42,167 nt of DNA from Byssothecium circinans (Eukaryota; Ascomycota; Dothideomycetes; Pleosporales; Massarinaceae): positions 10,745 to 52,911 of the forward strand of contig ML977041.1 in the NCBI GenBank assembly GCA_010015675.1, read 5' to 3'. The notes under the pieces were generated by a model. It did not search any database. It saw only the letters and a list, made by a program, of their open reading frames with translations, and was not told the DNA's origin. The position numbers and the translations under genes were made by a program. Shown piece after piece: positions 31,942-42,167 of this stretch; position 1 is the stretch's first letter; the number at the start of each line of letters is the position of its first letter.

Positions 31942-33259
31942 TCAGATGAAACTTAGGCGGAAAAATCTACTAGCAACCTTCTTCTTCTCTTCAGGCTTCT
32001 TAGGACTCTTCTTGGCACCAGGTGGGTACCTGGGCGTGCATGATTGTCCTGCTGGTCTCGCGGAGCTGGTAGCAGAGCTGTTCTTTTTTGTGGAAGAGGG
32101 AGCCTTTGTGGGAGAGGGAGCTTTTGTCAAAGACGAAGCCTTTGTAGGAGCGGGAGCTTTTGACGAAGACGAAGCCTTTGTAGGAGCGGGAGCTTTTGAC
32201 GAAGACGAAGCCTTTGTAGGGGCGGGAGCTTTTGACGAAGACGAAGCCTTTGTAGCAGCGGGGGCATTTTTCGAAGACACAGCTTTTGTGGGAGAGGTTT
32301 TCTTTGAGGGTTTGGGCTTAATTGCGCGCACGTCAAACCTCTTGCCCATGCCTCCCATACGCTTCATCATCGGCGGTGCCAATACGACCTCGATCTGACC
32401 ATATTCCGGCTGTGTGAGATCGACTATTTCCTGAACGTAGTCGCCACAGTTGTTCAACAGGTAGTTGTAATCCCTCCTATTATTGTCGAAGTATTTATTG
32501 CCTAATTCGCAGAAGTTAATGAATGTTGTATGGCTGATTGATAAAAAGCTCAGTACAAAGTAGAACTTACTGTGTGTTTCAATCTTGTCCATCAGGCTCA
32601 TGTAATCGGTTTTCAATCCTGATTTGCCCAACGCGAGGAACCGCTTCTTATACGTGACTAGAGAAATGCGTGTGAGAATGGCTATGGTCACTGATTGTAT
32701 TACTTACCAGCGTTGTAGGCCTCATCAAAGTCGAAACTTCCATTTTCGTAATCGGTGATGCCTTTGTCTTTTCTTTCTTTTTTTGGTATCGGGATCCTCG
32801 CACTCGTTAAGCTGCAAGTGATGCTTATCCGCCATGAATTCCCCAGGGGTATTTCCCCACTTTGCTGTGACCAGCAATACGCTGTGGAAACACCAGTTAG
32901 GTAAAGCTCATTCTTTCTTTGTCTTGCGTACTGCTCTATGGATCTGGATAGACTTACTGTTTACCGCCATTAACTATATCCTCGTATATAGCGCCAGGCA
33001 TAAATTGAGTAAAAATGTAAATGGCACCTTTTTTTGGCTCGTCACCCCGCTGTTGTTTCAATATACCCGCCAGCACATCCATGGTGAATTGACGTCCCGT
33101 CGTCGTCCAGGGTACGGTATCTTTGGGTGGGACTTTCAAGTCTTTCGGGGCTTCGATGCCCACAAGGAAGTCCTTCGGGTTTATGCGTGCCGCCGATGCA
33201 AGAGATGAGTGGAATACCACCAGAAGGGCAATAAAACGAAAGAATAGGTTAAAAATCAT
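31942..33259 (-). CDS. Secreted protein with His / Asn-Asn-Cys motif pair and 12-residue repeats; one homopolymer frame break
   Basis: ATG at 33259 starts a clear signal peptide (MIFNLFFRFIALLVVF, cut probably after SLASA). Exons: 33259-32958, 32881-32708, 32657-32571, 32501-31942; introns 76, 50 and 69 bp, all GT-AG. The exons sum to 1,123 nt, one more than a multiple of three. The surplus is best placed in a run of seven T (32778-32784, A on the coding strand); with six, 373 residues result. Features in order: an early His in GGKHVLLVTAKWG, a later YNYLLNNCGDYVQEIV, then a Lys/Ala/Pro/Ser tail with KAPAPTKASSSS repeats and a basic end. His before an N-C-x-D/F-x-V element recalls permuted papain/NlpC-P60-like folds; this is tentative. 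The extra base may be a sequencing error or a true mutation. Confidence 0.62.
32135..32278 (-). repeat. 36-nt in-frame repeat encoding KAPAPTKASSSS
   Basis: Units start at 32135, 32171, 32207 and 32243 with few changes. They lie within the last exon of the secreted protein gene and could vary in number between strains. Confidence 0.85.
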
Positions 33260-33476
33260 GGTTGCCGTTGTCAAAAAGAATGTGATATGTAGAGAGTAAG
33301 GAAAGAAATGAGTGAATGAGAGAGTTTGGAGACATGATGGGTTCGCAACGTTGGCTTCTTATATGTAAATTCTCGCAACAATAATCATACACAGCTGTGA
33401 AGCTTTTGGTATAGTGCTTCAGTAACCTAGCCTTGACGCCGGAGATTGGGGTGGTGAGACGCCATCGGACATCAGC

Positions 33477-33604
33477 AATAAGTGTACTGCTGTGCCGGTA
33501 CCAAGCAATAAGTGTACTGCTGTGCCGATACCAAAATAAGTGTACTGCTGTGCCGATACCAAAATAAGTGTACTGCTGTGCCGATACCAAAATAAGTGTA
33601 CTCC
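33477..33604. repeat. 28 bp tandem repeat, five copies
   Basis: aataagtgtactgc starts at 33477, 33507, 33535, 33563 and 33591 (first spacing 30 bp, then 28 bp). The last copy changes to aataagtgtactcc. It sits where the catalytic half of the adjacent transposase should be, so it may be amplified transposon-end sequence. Confidence 0.85.
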
Positions 33605-34033
33605 GATCACCTCGAACCAGTGTGCGACCTTATTATAGATATCATAACGATTCCAGTCCAGTGCCGCAGCTTTAGTCGCTTGGAGATCTGGATGGCGTTT
33701 GTAGAAGGACTGGGGCCAGTTCTTTCCGGGAGGCTTGCACGGTCGATTCGCTGGCGCCCGTTGACAGGCGAGACTGAAGGCTATCGAACCTAGATGCTTT
33801 ATCCGGACAGGGCGCCCGAGAGCATCTTGACGCGCTACAAATTTAGCAAGGGCTTTCTCTTCCCAAGGGTGGAGATATTGTTGCCTCTGCGCCTTTTCTT
33901 CGATGGACTGGCGTCCGTCTTTACGATGCTGGAGAGTCGTGCGAGGTACAACGCGATAATCTGCTAAAGCACGGAACGATTTAGAGACGCCGGGGGGAAC
34001 ACCAAGTGTCAGTGCCTGGCTGGCTCTGTCCAT
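33598..34033 (-). pseudogene. Pogo-type transposase, N-terminal DNA-binding part only
   Basis: From ATG at 34033 the frame gives a helix-turn-helix region (SKSFRALADYRVVPRTTLQHR) and a CENP-B/Tc5-like second DNA-binding domain (LHPWEEKALAKFVARQDALG, then GKNWPQSFYKRHPDLQ), about 145 residues. The DDE catalytic domain is missing; at 33,600 the frame runs straight into the 28 bp repeats. It looks like an internally deleted non-autonomous element. An 85 bp repeat (34103-34187) lies just upstream of its start and has an inverted partner at 31227-31311. Confidence 0.72.
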
Positions 34034-34102
34034 ATTAGCTTGCTGTGGTGACTGGGAGATGGCTTCGTGACAAAACGACTGAACACCAGCTTCCGGGCCA
34101 CT

Positions 34103-34187
34103 GCAGCAATGAGGCATGTAGCTAAAATTGGAACGGCACGTGATGATAGACGCTTCTAGAAGTCTGTAGCCATGCGCCACAGCTTGC
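34103..34187 (-). repeat. Inverted partner of 31227-31311
   Basis: It lies immediately upstream of the truncated transposase start. The two copies bracket about 2.8 kb containing the LPMO fragment and the secreted protein gene. Confidence 0.7.
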
Positions 34188-34198
34188 CTAGAGAACAC

Positions 34199-34621
34199 AG
34201 TAACTTAAGCATACAATACGAGTCAGTACCGATCAGGTCAGCTCGCTTAGCCTGCCAAGAAGTACATCGCGTTACAAAGCTTTGAAACCGGGGTTTCAAG
34301 CGAATCGACCGAGAGAATGTCTCCTGGTCCAGGCAGCTCCAACAGAACAGCTCAGGACAACGAAAAGACCAAATATAGTATCCATTTTTACACTATTCCG
34401 TTTTTTTGTTGCGAAAGGGTGTTATTCGTGTTGTTCTTTCGCGCGAGAGGCTGTGCAGTCGAAAAGAATTACCCCGGCCTCCACTTTTCCACTACCTAGG
34501 CATCCAGGCACCAGGTCCGTCAGCGGCGTAGTCCCCTCTCTTTCAACAACCCTGCTATGAAATAACCGCTCTCACATCAAGTCATCTACTCCTTGATACC
34601 AACACAATTCTGCCAGGCGCC
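34199..34621. other. Upstream region of the TLDc gene, no gene seen
   Basis: The stretch 34,495-34,621 is pyrimidine- and CA-rich leader-like DNA ending in GCGCCATGGGG. Short overlapping frames around 34,300-34,560 are not convincing. Confidence 0.45.
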
Positions 34622-36360
34622 ATGGGGAATCCATACAGTCGACCCACAATGGAGAATCTTAAAGAGATGTTTTCGTCGAAAGGTTCGATATTCCCCTACA
34701 GAAGTTCGGGTACAGTAACACTGACACCACACACTACCCCCCAGGCGCTGTGCAGAGTCGCTATCTCAATACGGCACTTGGGCATAGGGATGAGAGCAAA
34801 ACACACGCCTTGTTCTTCTCCAAGGCCTCAAGAGCATCTGGCAGCAGTGTTCAATGTATGTTGAGATTCACCCATCTGTACAACATAATCTAACGTCCTT
34901 AGATTGGACTGAAGAAACATTCGTCAGCCACTTGACGGAGCGCGACCCCCAAATTCAAGATGCGACGAAGAAAGCTGGACCGGTACTCTACAAGATGATG
35001 TTGCACTATGGCTCCTTCCCTTTCCCCGCTGAACAAGGAAGCCAGTTAGTACTGGAAACATTCTGTCTCGGCATAGTTATGATGTCGCGTATAGGTCTGC
35101 GTCCTCTGCTACAACTGCACAACGGTCGTCGCGAGGGCGGGATGTTGATCAGAAAACGACAGCCTGTTGATCGCGTGCGACTATGTTTCCAGAGCCTCCG
35201 GAGCCAAAGTAACATAGACTCATACCAAGTTAGTGGCAAACGTTCAGTGGACGACGATGAAGATCTTGTCGATGCGATCATGGCAATTGGAAAAAGCCGA
35301 GCGTGCACGAAAGTCAATTGGAGCCGCGACACCATCATCAACGTTGCATCTAGACTACCGAGTTCATATTCGCGGAATCTGCATGGCGCAGTCTCGACAA
35401 GTGATGTGAGAGCGCTGATTGAACTAGCTGTAGCATTGAGCCGCACCTTCACTGGCGCGGGATGGGTGCCGTCACATGCGGGCGCTGTTGAAAGTCTCAT
35501 GAGGGCTTTCTATACTCACACGAACAGTAGTGCGGAGATTACTTGGGAGAACTTCAGCAGTACTGTAATCGAATCAATAGTGAGTTGAGTACATTTCTTG
35601 TATAGGGGTCTGCTGACCGGACCCAAAGCCAAATTTGCTGCCTCTGCTCTCAGGTTATATTGAGCGTACATTTGAGATTACAGATCGGGTTTGGATTGAT
35701 CCAGCCCTCGAGGAGCACATGGCAAGTCTCTTCACCTTGTCAGATCCTGGGCGCAAACTGATTCCATCATGACAGCACATCAACAAAGTTCTTGCCGACT
35801 CGAAAACTGTGTCCCCAGGTCATCTGGCCCAGCTGCTGTTAGTCATCCCTGGAGGACTTCCTCTTTGTTTCAATAATATTCTTTTCCAGGGAGTTCCGAG
35901 GGAAATTCACATAAACACCATTGCGACACAGCTTCAAGGTCCGGGGAGAGCTCTGTTTATTCACGGTCAAAACCGCTCGCAATCAGAAGAAACCAAAGGG
36001 TCCCACACTATCTGCGTATACACTGGAACGCCCAAAAATTTCAAAGACTATCTCGACAATCCAGGTGTTTGGTCGGACGCATGCATTGTTTCTAGCATCT
36101 CCCCCATTCACCGTGTGTATTATCCTGCAAAGCAAGAGAAGGAATCTCTTGTCTCTGGGAATTCTGGAGAAGAAAAGTCATCCCACAGCCCGTGTGTGGA
36201 CTACCTGGATATCGAGAACACTCCCGATGGATTGAATCTTGGCGTCCAACAGCTCAAAATGCAATTCAATGAAGGTATGCGGGTGTTCACTATGGACAAT
36301 GGACATATGAATCTAGCAATAGATGTTGATGAGCTGGAGTTGTGGTCACTGCCAATATAA
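34622..36360 (+). pseudogene. TLDc-domain protein (RTC5-like) with a frame break and an in-frame TGA
   Basis: The gene starts MGNPYSRPTMENLKEMFSS, with Gly2 as in myristoylated RTC5-like proteins. Exons are 34622-34855, 34903-35579 and 35629-36360; introns are 47 bp (GTATGT, CTAAC) and 49 bp (GTGAGT, CTGAC). Family-like segments: QYWTEETFVSHL across intron 1, GPVLYKMMLHYGSFPFP, RVRLCFQSL, DDDEDLVDAI, IPNLLPLLSGYIERTF across intron 2, and a TLDc-like end VDELELWSLPI. Two defects: the start frame does not match the frame leaving exon 1 (offset near 34,680), and a TGA at 35770-35772 interrupts exon 3 in KLIPS-x-QHINKV, one G-to-A from Trp. TLDc proteins act at the vacuolar ATPase or in oxidative stress; the role here is inferred. 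Confidence 0.6.
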
Positions 36361-37250
36361 TTAGACTATTTGTATCACTGTAAAGATATCAGCACATAGC
36401 AGAGGAAATTTAACTTTGACATGAGAATAACAAAGATCTGGAAAGAAGAGGGAACTTGATGTCCTTTCTGAACAGCACAGAAGAGTCCAAACACAAGCCC
36501 CCGGTCAGAAAGCAGCCAAACTACATGCAGTCTTCTAATGCTCAAATTCCTAAATCCTGAATTGTAACGCTTTCTGCGTGTTCGCAAATCTCCATATTTT
36601 GTAATACGGCCAGACGCAATTTTCTTAGGATCTTTTTCTTGTACACTCGTAGAAATAGCAAGGCATTTGAGAGGCATAGTTAGAGACTGAGTTTGAACTA
36701 GAGCGAGGCGGAGTTTCGCGCGAGTGGGAATGCAATGCCTGGCAACTACACACCACTTGACTGGGTACGAATCTTCACATCCGCTTGCTCAGCTGAGTGC
36801 ACACAACTCTGGAAATAAGAAAGTTTTAGCTGAAGATCATTGGGTGCAGGAAGAGAATGATGCTTTTCTACTAAACCTTCCCAGGAATTGGGTCAACCAA
36901 CGTTGAAAGTAAATGCAGTACAGTGGTCGCATGTTTTCGCTCTGTAGTTTCCAGAATACCATTTGTGTTCGCAAAGAATGGAGGCAGTTTCGGGGAACTT
37001 TTCGTGAGGTGTGGTCCATTTTGGTCACCCTTGCTCAAAGGATTCGCGATTGGGCAAGAACAGCCGGCTTCAAGGGGGTCCGAAACAGCCCCTTATCCAC
37101 GCTAGACAGGGGGCGGCTCATGCTGCGCAGCCTTCGCTCAGTCCGCTAAGCCTTAACTCAGGGTTCGCTCACGCTCGACTCAGGTTAAAGCGGCGGCTGC
37201 TCAGGTTGGCGGCTGTAACCAGGACCAGTTGTGTGAGAGAAGTTTGACTG
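36361..37250. other. No gene seen; GC-rich edge at the end
   Basis: Frames at 36,375-37,028 are short and unsupported. The end (37,080-37,215) is GC-rich with small direct repeats (ctcaggtt-x-gcggctg). The composition then switches within tens of bases to the TA-rich block at about 37,250. Confidence 0.5.
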
Positions 37251-38345
37251 TCTCTATAGGTAGCTACTATTATTTTTAAATACTATAATAATAACCATAA
37301 GTTAAGTGCTATAGAGAGGTTTTATTGCTTAGTACTACTATTAGGTAGTTAATACCTTCGTTATACGTATTAACTAAAAGTCGTAGGATTGTTTACTATT
37401 TAAATTAAAGATAAGTAATAACTAATAAATTAGGTTATAAACGCGTTAACCTTAGTTATACTATTAGACATATTATTAACGTTAGCTAAGTGTCTAGATT
37501 TATTATAGTTAGTAAACGTAGGGTTGTGCTTCTAATACTATAAGCACTCTTATTAGCTAATACGTTAGGTAGCGATCTACTTAGTAGCGTACTCGCATAT
37601 TAAATATAGGTTTAAAGAAGGGCTATAAGAGTAGCTTACTAACTATACGCCTAAGTGCCCACTATATATATTAGGTGCGTAGCGTGAAAACTCTAGTTTT
37701 ATAGTAGCTAGGTTTTTCTTATATAAAATATATCTATGCCACCCTTTTAAGCTACAAGATGCTACGCACCTAAGGCAGGGGGCTATACTTATACTTTTGT
37801 ATATAATAAGATTTAACTAACTAGAAATAAATCCTTACTCTTAGCTATGGTAAATTTAAAGATATAAACCCCTACCTATACTTACCTATATCTCTAGTTT
37901 TAGATACTTGACTTAGTTAATAAGAATTAAGACTTTTAGCTATATCCTTATAGCAGAATCCGCTAACGTACTACTACTGTCCTAAGGAGGGACTAATGCA
38001 GAGGATAAGTATTAACTTTTAGTAATTAAGAAGTTTATTACTCTACTTTATAAGTATATATAATATATAAAGTTGCTATAATATTTATTACTATAGGTCC
38101 CTAGTAATTAGTTATATCCTATGCACCTTAAGCTCTTAACTCTATACGCTATAAACTAGGGCCTTCCTAAGGTTCTATTAAATGTAAGCATATATAAGAT
38201 ACTACTATAAGAGAGACTCTGCAACTCTAAATTAGACTACGAAGAATTAAAACCTAGGATATTCTATAAATATGCGACGGGTACCTACATAGTTGTGAAA
38301 AGGCAAAGAAGAGAGTCTAGGAATTAGAAAAGTAGTTAAGTAATA
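37251..38345. other. TA-rich RIPed DNA
   Basis: There are no open frames of note; TA-step-rich composition as in 23.7-30.4 kb. No recognisable relic was found. Confidence 0.7.
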
Positions 38346-38347
38346 TA

Positions 38348-40214
38348 ACGTAAAGCACTATCAAGATAGCTATACTATTAAGACGGCTATACCATTGAGA
38401 CGGCCACTTTTCCTTAGCAACACTAACTTACTTAATTTTATCATCATTATCGTCCGCATTACTACTTGACATAATAAACTGAGTACTAGCCTCTAACTTA
38501 GAAGAACCCTCTTTATCTGCTTGACATGTTCTCACGTTATGCTTAGCCTTCCTATAGTTGCTGTAGTGGTGAATACCTAGTTATTACATCTTATGCTTAC
38601 CTTCTACCCTTACTCTTTTATAGTTCTAAACTATTCTTAATAGTTTAGAACTATTCTAGTCTACTATAGGACTATACTCTATAGTGCCGCCCTTCTAAAG
38701 ATACTTGCGCTTACGTGTTTTTTACTTAGTTACTACCGCAAGTTGCTATTTAAGCTCTTTAATACGCGCCTTTATAAGCGCTATATTATGTAGCACTAAC
38801 TTAGTGCCTTTAACGAGGTGCGAAAGCGTATCCTATGCCGTTTATAGTAACTAAGTAATAGAATTACGTACAAACTTTAACTATAAGCTAAATTCGCGTA
38901 TATTACTTAGAGTCCTTAATAGCTATAGCGTCTCTAGTGGTAGGGGTCTTAGTAGAGTACGTATACGTATATTAAAGTAATTAAGTACTACCTACGCGTT
39001 TAAAAGGACTAGCCTTATTACCTTAAAGGCCTTTTAATAGTTCTAAACCGTAAACACGCTTAAAAACGCGTCTTTAAAGGCTGGTAGGAACGCTTCTTTA
39101 TTAATATAAAAGACGCGCTATTACGCTAAGCCCTAAATAATATTAGAGTACTTACGCTTAAGCAGTGAGAATAACACCACATTAAGCGGCTAGAGGATAT
39201 GTGACGAGTATGGTAGCATATAGAGCGTAAGGATCTTATTATTATAATAATAATCTTTAAAATCTTAATTAAGGTGGCTTTTATAGCCATCTAAAATTAG
39301 TAACTAATAGACACTAATAGTTCTCACCTTTATATGCGCGTTAAAGTGCTTTAACGATACGAGACTAAGCTTATTAGTTATCTATCTATTCTCTAAGTCT
39401 AAGAGCTTCTAATCGCGTAGTATATTAGCTTCCTAGTACCATGAAAAGATATAGACGCGTCTTTTGTATATAATAAATAGTAGAGTGAATGTACTATTTA
39501 AATATATACTCTAGATATCTATCACCTACTCCTTATCGCCTAGCTGAACTATTGTAGGCCTTTCTCACTTCTCTAAGCTAGTAACCACTTTCATAGAGCT
39601 AATAATACCTATCTAAAAGCTAGTCTTATTAAAGTTATGTATATCATTATTATGTACGCTATACTTTGCTTTAGTGTCCTACACAAGCTTAAACTACGCG
39701 CTAACTACCTTAGGATCTTTCTATAGAGCTCTCTAACGGTCCTTTAAATAGTTCTAGGCTATTTATAATAGTTCTAAATAGTTTATAAGCCGTTCTACCT
39801 AGTTAACGCCTACCTTCTTACTACCCTACTTGCGCAGTAGTTTATTCACTATATCTAACACTTTGCCCAACGTAGGCGCAAATCCTCGCGAATTAAGGTT
39901 AAGGATATATTAGATAAGCGTATCCTCTTTAGTTAAGGACAGTTTTAAACGGTTTAGAACTATATTTAGTTGAAAGGTAATTCCATTAATGCGGTTAGAG
40001 AAGCTTTAATAATGAACGTTAAAAGCTTTAGCAGCGCGTCGGAGGCTTATAAATTATCCTAAATAGTAAGCTTGAAGGGCAAGCTCAATCCTGCCTTCTT
40101 ATTAAATAAGTAACGCGTTTGTTAGTTGAGGCATTTCATGATAAGTGTGGTATTGGCATTGCTAAGGAAAAGTAGCCATCTTAATAGTGTAGCCGTCTTG
40201 ATAGTGCTTTACGT
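38348..40214 (-). mobile_element. Second Fot1/pogo-like element, heavily RIPed
   Basis: The element is 1,867 bp between TA duplications (38346-38347, 40215-40216). The ends are inverted repeats starting ACGTAAAGCACTATCAAGA, and both sides carry subterminal TTAAGAYGGCTA motifs. The left end has one extra motif copy, a gap of about 20 bp in the alignment, before CTTTTCCTTAGCAA resumes on both sides. Length and organisation match the element at 3-1831, but the TIR sequence is different, so this is a separate family. RIP has wiped out all long frames. Confidence 0.85.
38500..40134 (-). pseudogene. RIPed Fot1/pogo-type transposase
   Basis: Reading from ATG at 40134 and ignoring stops, the N-terminus gives EGRIELALQAYYLG and SLRRAAKAFNVHY, the helix-turn-helix of Fot/pogo transposases. 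The catalytic part at about 39,245-39,180 gives KILTLYMLPYSSHIL followed by a stop and PLN, which aligns with KIVTLYMPAHTSHRLQPLD of the first element; Asp has become Asn and Gln a stop, both C-to-T or G-to-A changes. The C-terminal boundary is approximate. Confidence 0.78.
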
Positions 40215-40216
40215 TA

Positions 40217-42167
40217 ACTTAAAAGCTATATAAAGTAGAGGCTAGAGTTATAAAGAGTAAATTTAAAAAGAAGTACTTATTATAGAGTTGCACTAAAATA
40301 GCAAAATAAAATAGCCCCTTGCATTGCTCTAGTTTAATTTGGCGGAGGGATTATAGCAAAAGGATTAGAAGGATTAGCTACAGTTCTTTATTTTCTAAGT
40401 ACTAAGGTTTGATAATCTAAGTTGCATCCTTATTTATAGATAGCTTAGTAAGTATATTATCTTGCTACGCTAATCCTGCACTACTAATCTCTCTATAATC
40501 TCTCTATGCTAAATCTCCCTAGCATAATCTTAGCTTAATCCTAGCCTATTCCCTCTACTACGCTATTCTCTCCCTTAGCTTAATCTTAGCCTATTCTTTT
40601 TCTCTACTATGCTAATCCCTCTACTATGCTAATCCCTTTGCTATGCTAATCCCTCCACTACTAATCCCTCTTACGTATCTGCCTAAAGCTAGGATTCTAG
40701 CCATGCTACTACTATAGTACCCCTAGAGAGATATACTATGATTTGTAATATTATTTACTAAACTTATATCCCTTAGGCGCTACAGCTTATATTAGGTAGA
40801 GGATAATTGATAATTAAAGCTACTATAGTATATCTCCTAATATAAGAGTTAGCATAATCTAGCTTCCTCTTCGTGGTTTAGAGCCTTCCTATATGCAAAA
40901 TATATTTATTAATAGTGTCTTTTTAGAGCCTAAAAGACGTCCTTGCTAAGGTAGTTTCTTAGGCTTTAAGTATTTATAATATACTACTAGTTAGGTAGTC
41001 TTAACGCATTTATTTACTACTACTATAGTATTTTATATAGAGTCTATTTATAATACATAGATTAGGTTATGCTTTATGCGAAGACTTAACTAAGGCGCTT
41101 AAAATATTTTGACTGATATGAGCTAGTATATTTAAGAAAGCTTCCTTCTCTTCTGCGGCATTATAGCTTTATTAGTTATATGCTGGACGTTACTAGGGCT
41201 ACTTCTATAACTATATTGCCGCTTGCTTCTTCTATAATTCTAATAGTTGCTTCTTAGGCCTAGACCTACTTTAGTATTATATATAAATAGGATAGCCCTT
41301 TTAACCTCTACGTTATAGAATTATACTAAAATCTCTCTAAATTTACGCAATAATTCTTTGTCTAGCTTAGCTTGTAATCCTTGTAATCTACCTTTAAGTC
41401 TTTGCTACCGCCTATAAAGTAGGCGTGCTTTCGCGAGATTCTAAGTGTGCCCTTTAGTGAACTCGTATATAGTTCTTATCTCCTTTTTAAATACCCTAAA
41501 CTACTTAGTCTTATAGAATGTCCTAAGCCTATATAGTATAATCTACTACTTTAGTACATTTATCTACTTAATTACTAGCTTTATATTATATATTCTCTTA
41601 TACTCCGCAGGTCCTTAATAATCTATACTAAGCAAGTACTATTTCTCTTGCTATTATTTAGCATTACTATTGTTACTTCTATCTTTAATAATAATATCTA
41701 GGCTCTAGCCTTTAGTCTTAGAAGCGCTAGCTTGTTCTTTAGCTATAGCATTAGTAGTTGCTATAGGTTTAGGAACTAGTGTTATTTCTTAGCGTTTTTA
41801 TAGATTTAAGTATTTTAATATGCTTAGCCGCGTCCCTAGATTAATAGCTGCCTTAGGTTAACTTAGAAAGGCGTTATTATCTATAGTATTAAACTTTAAC
41901 GTATTCTACCACCGAACCGCCCAAACCACCGAACTGCCTAAAAATGCTTAGCGAGGAACATCAACTAGTATTATCTTAATAACAAAGCTAAACCTTAATA
42001 TTTTCTTTTAAAATTTCAAACCTAGATAGATATATATATAATCTAATAGGTATTAAATTTTTATAGCTATATCTTACGTAATACAGTAGTTATTAGTAAG
42101 GGAAGAAATCTTAGGTAAAACCTACCTTTTACTATAGATTAATAGCTAAACGTTAGTAATATACTAT
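40217..42167. other. TA-rich RIPed DNA with an unrecognised coding-like relic
   Basis: Polypyrimidine CTAATCCCT-type low-complexity repeats lie at 40,455-40,680. On the minus strand from about 41,750 to 41,240 one frame is protein-like with only RIP-type stops (FRVFKKEIRTIYEFTKGHT; QRLKGRLQGLQAKLDKELLR; FYNVEVKRAILFIYNTKVGL). The coiled-coil style is reminiscent of the region after the catalytic domain in some DUF3435 proteins, but I cannot assign it. Two GC-rich CCACCGAACYGCC units stand out at 41909-41938. Confidence 0.55.

Overview
The window is nuclear DNA of a filamentous ascomycete (Pezizomycotina; a Eurotiales-like genome such as Aspergillus or Penicillium is my best guess, from memory of the protein families). 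The signs are short 47-166 bp GT-AG introns with CTAAC/CTGAC branch sites, a fused CPSase-ATCase gene of the pyrABCN/URA2 type, Fot1/pogo transposons with TA target duplications, and long TA-rich tracts whose broken reading frames carry stops at Gln or Trp positions. That last pattern is expected of repeat-induced point mutation (RIP, C-to-T mainly at CpA).

Layout. 1-2,000: a complete Fot1-like transposon with a RIP-broken transposase, followed by a 125 bp MITE. 2,000-7,700: one unrecognised two-exon gene (about 3.5-4.5 kb), a 57-nt tandem repeat and two coiled-coil relics. 7,749-13,546: a four-exon pyrABCN-like gene on the minus strand that lacks the whole dihydroorotase-like domain and has two in-frame TAG codons. 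14,504-22,741: four intact genes: a PQ-loop vacuolar transporter, a Baeyer-Villiger monooxygenase, a small SAM methyltransferase and an MCT-like MFS transporter. The last three look like tailoring and export genes of secondary metabolism, but no backbone synthase is present.

23,300-30,400: minisatellites, then about 6.7 kb of TA-rich, RIP-wrecked DNA. Ignoring RIP-type stops, its minus strand reads as a DUF3723 protein, a family carried as cargo by Starship giant transposons. 30,400-36,400: a patchwork of gene-like DNA: a hairpin-bearing tandem array, the C-terminal piece of an AA9-like LPMO fused to a repeat, a secreted protein with a His / Asn-Asn-Cys motif pair and a homopolymer frameshift, a truncated pogo transposase ending in 28 bp repeats, and a TLDc (RTC5-like) gene with a frame break and a TGA. 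37,250-42,167: a second TA-rich block containing another complete but heavily RIPed Fot1-like element (38,348-40,214).

The four housekeeping/metabolic genes form a GC-normal core. On both sides lie repeat-rich compartments where most genes are broken. The main points for follow-up are the domain-deleted pyrABCN copy and the DUF3723-bearing RIPed island, which may be a dead Starship. Gene models were built by eye from splice consensus and frame arithmetic; family names come from recalled motifs, not from searches.
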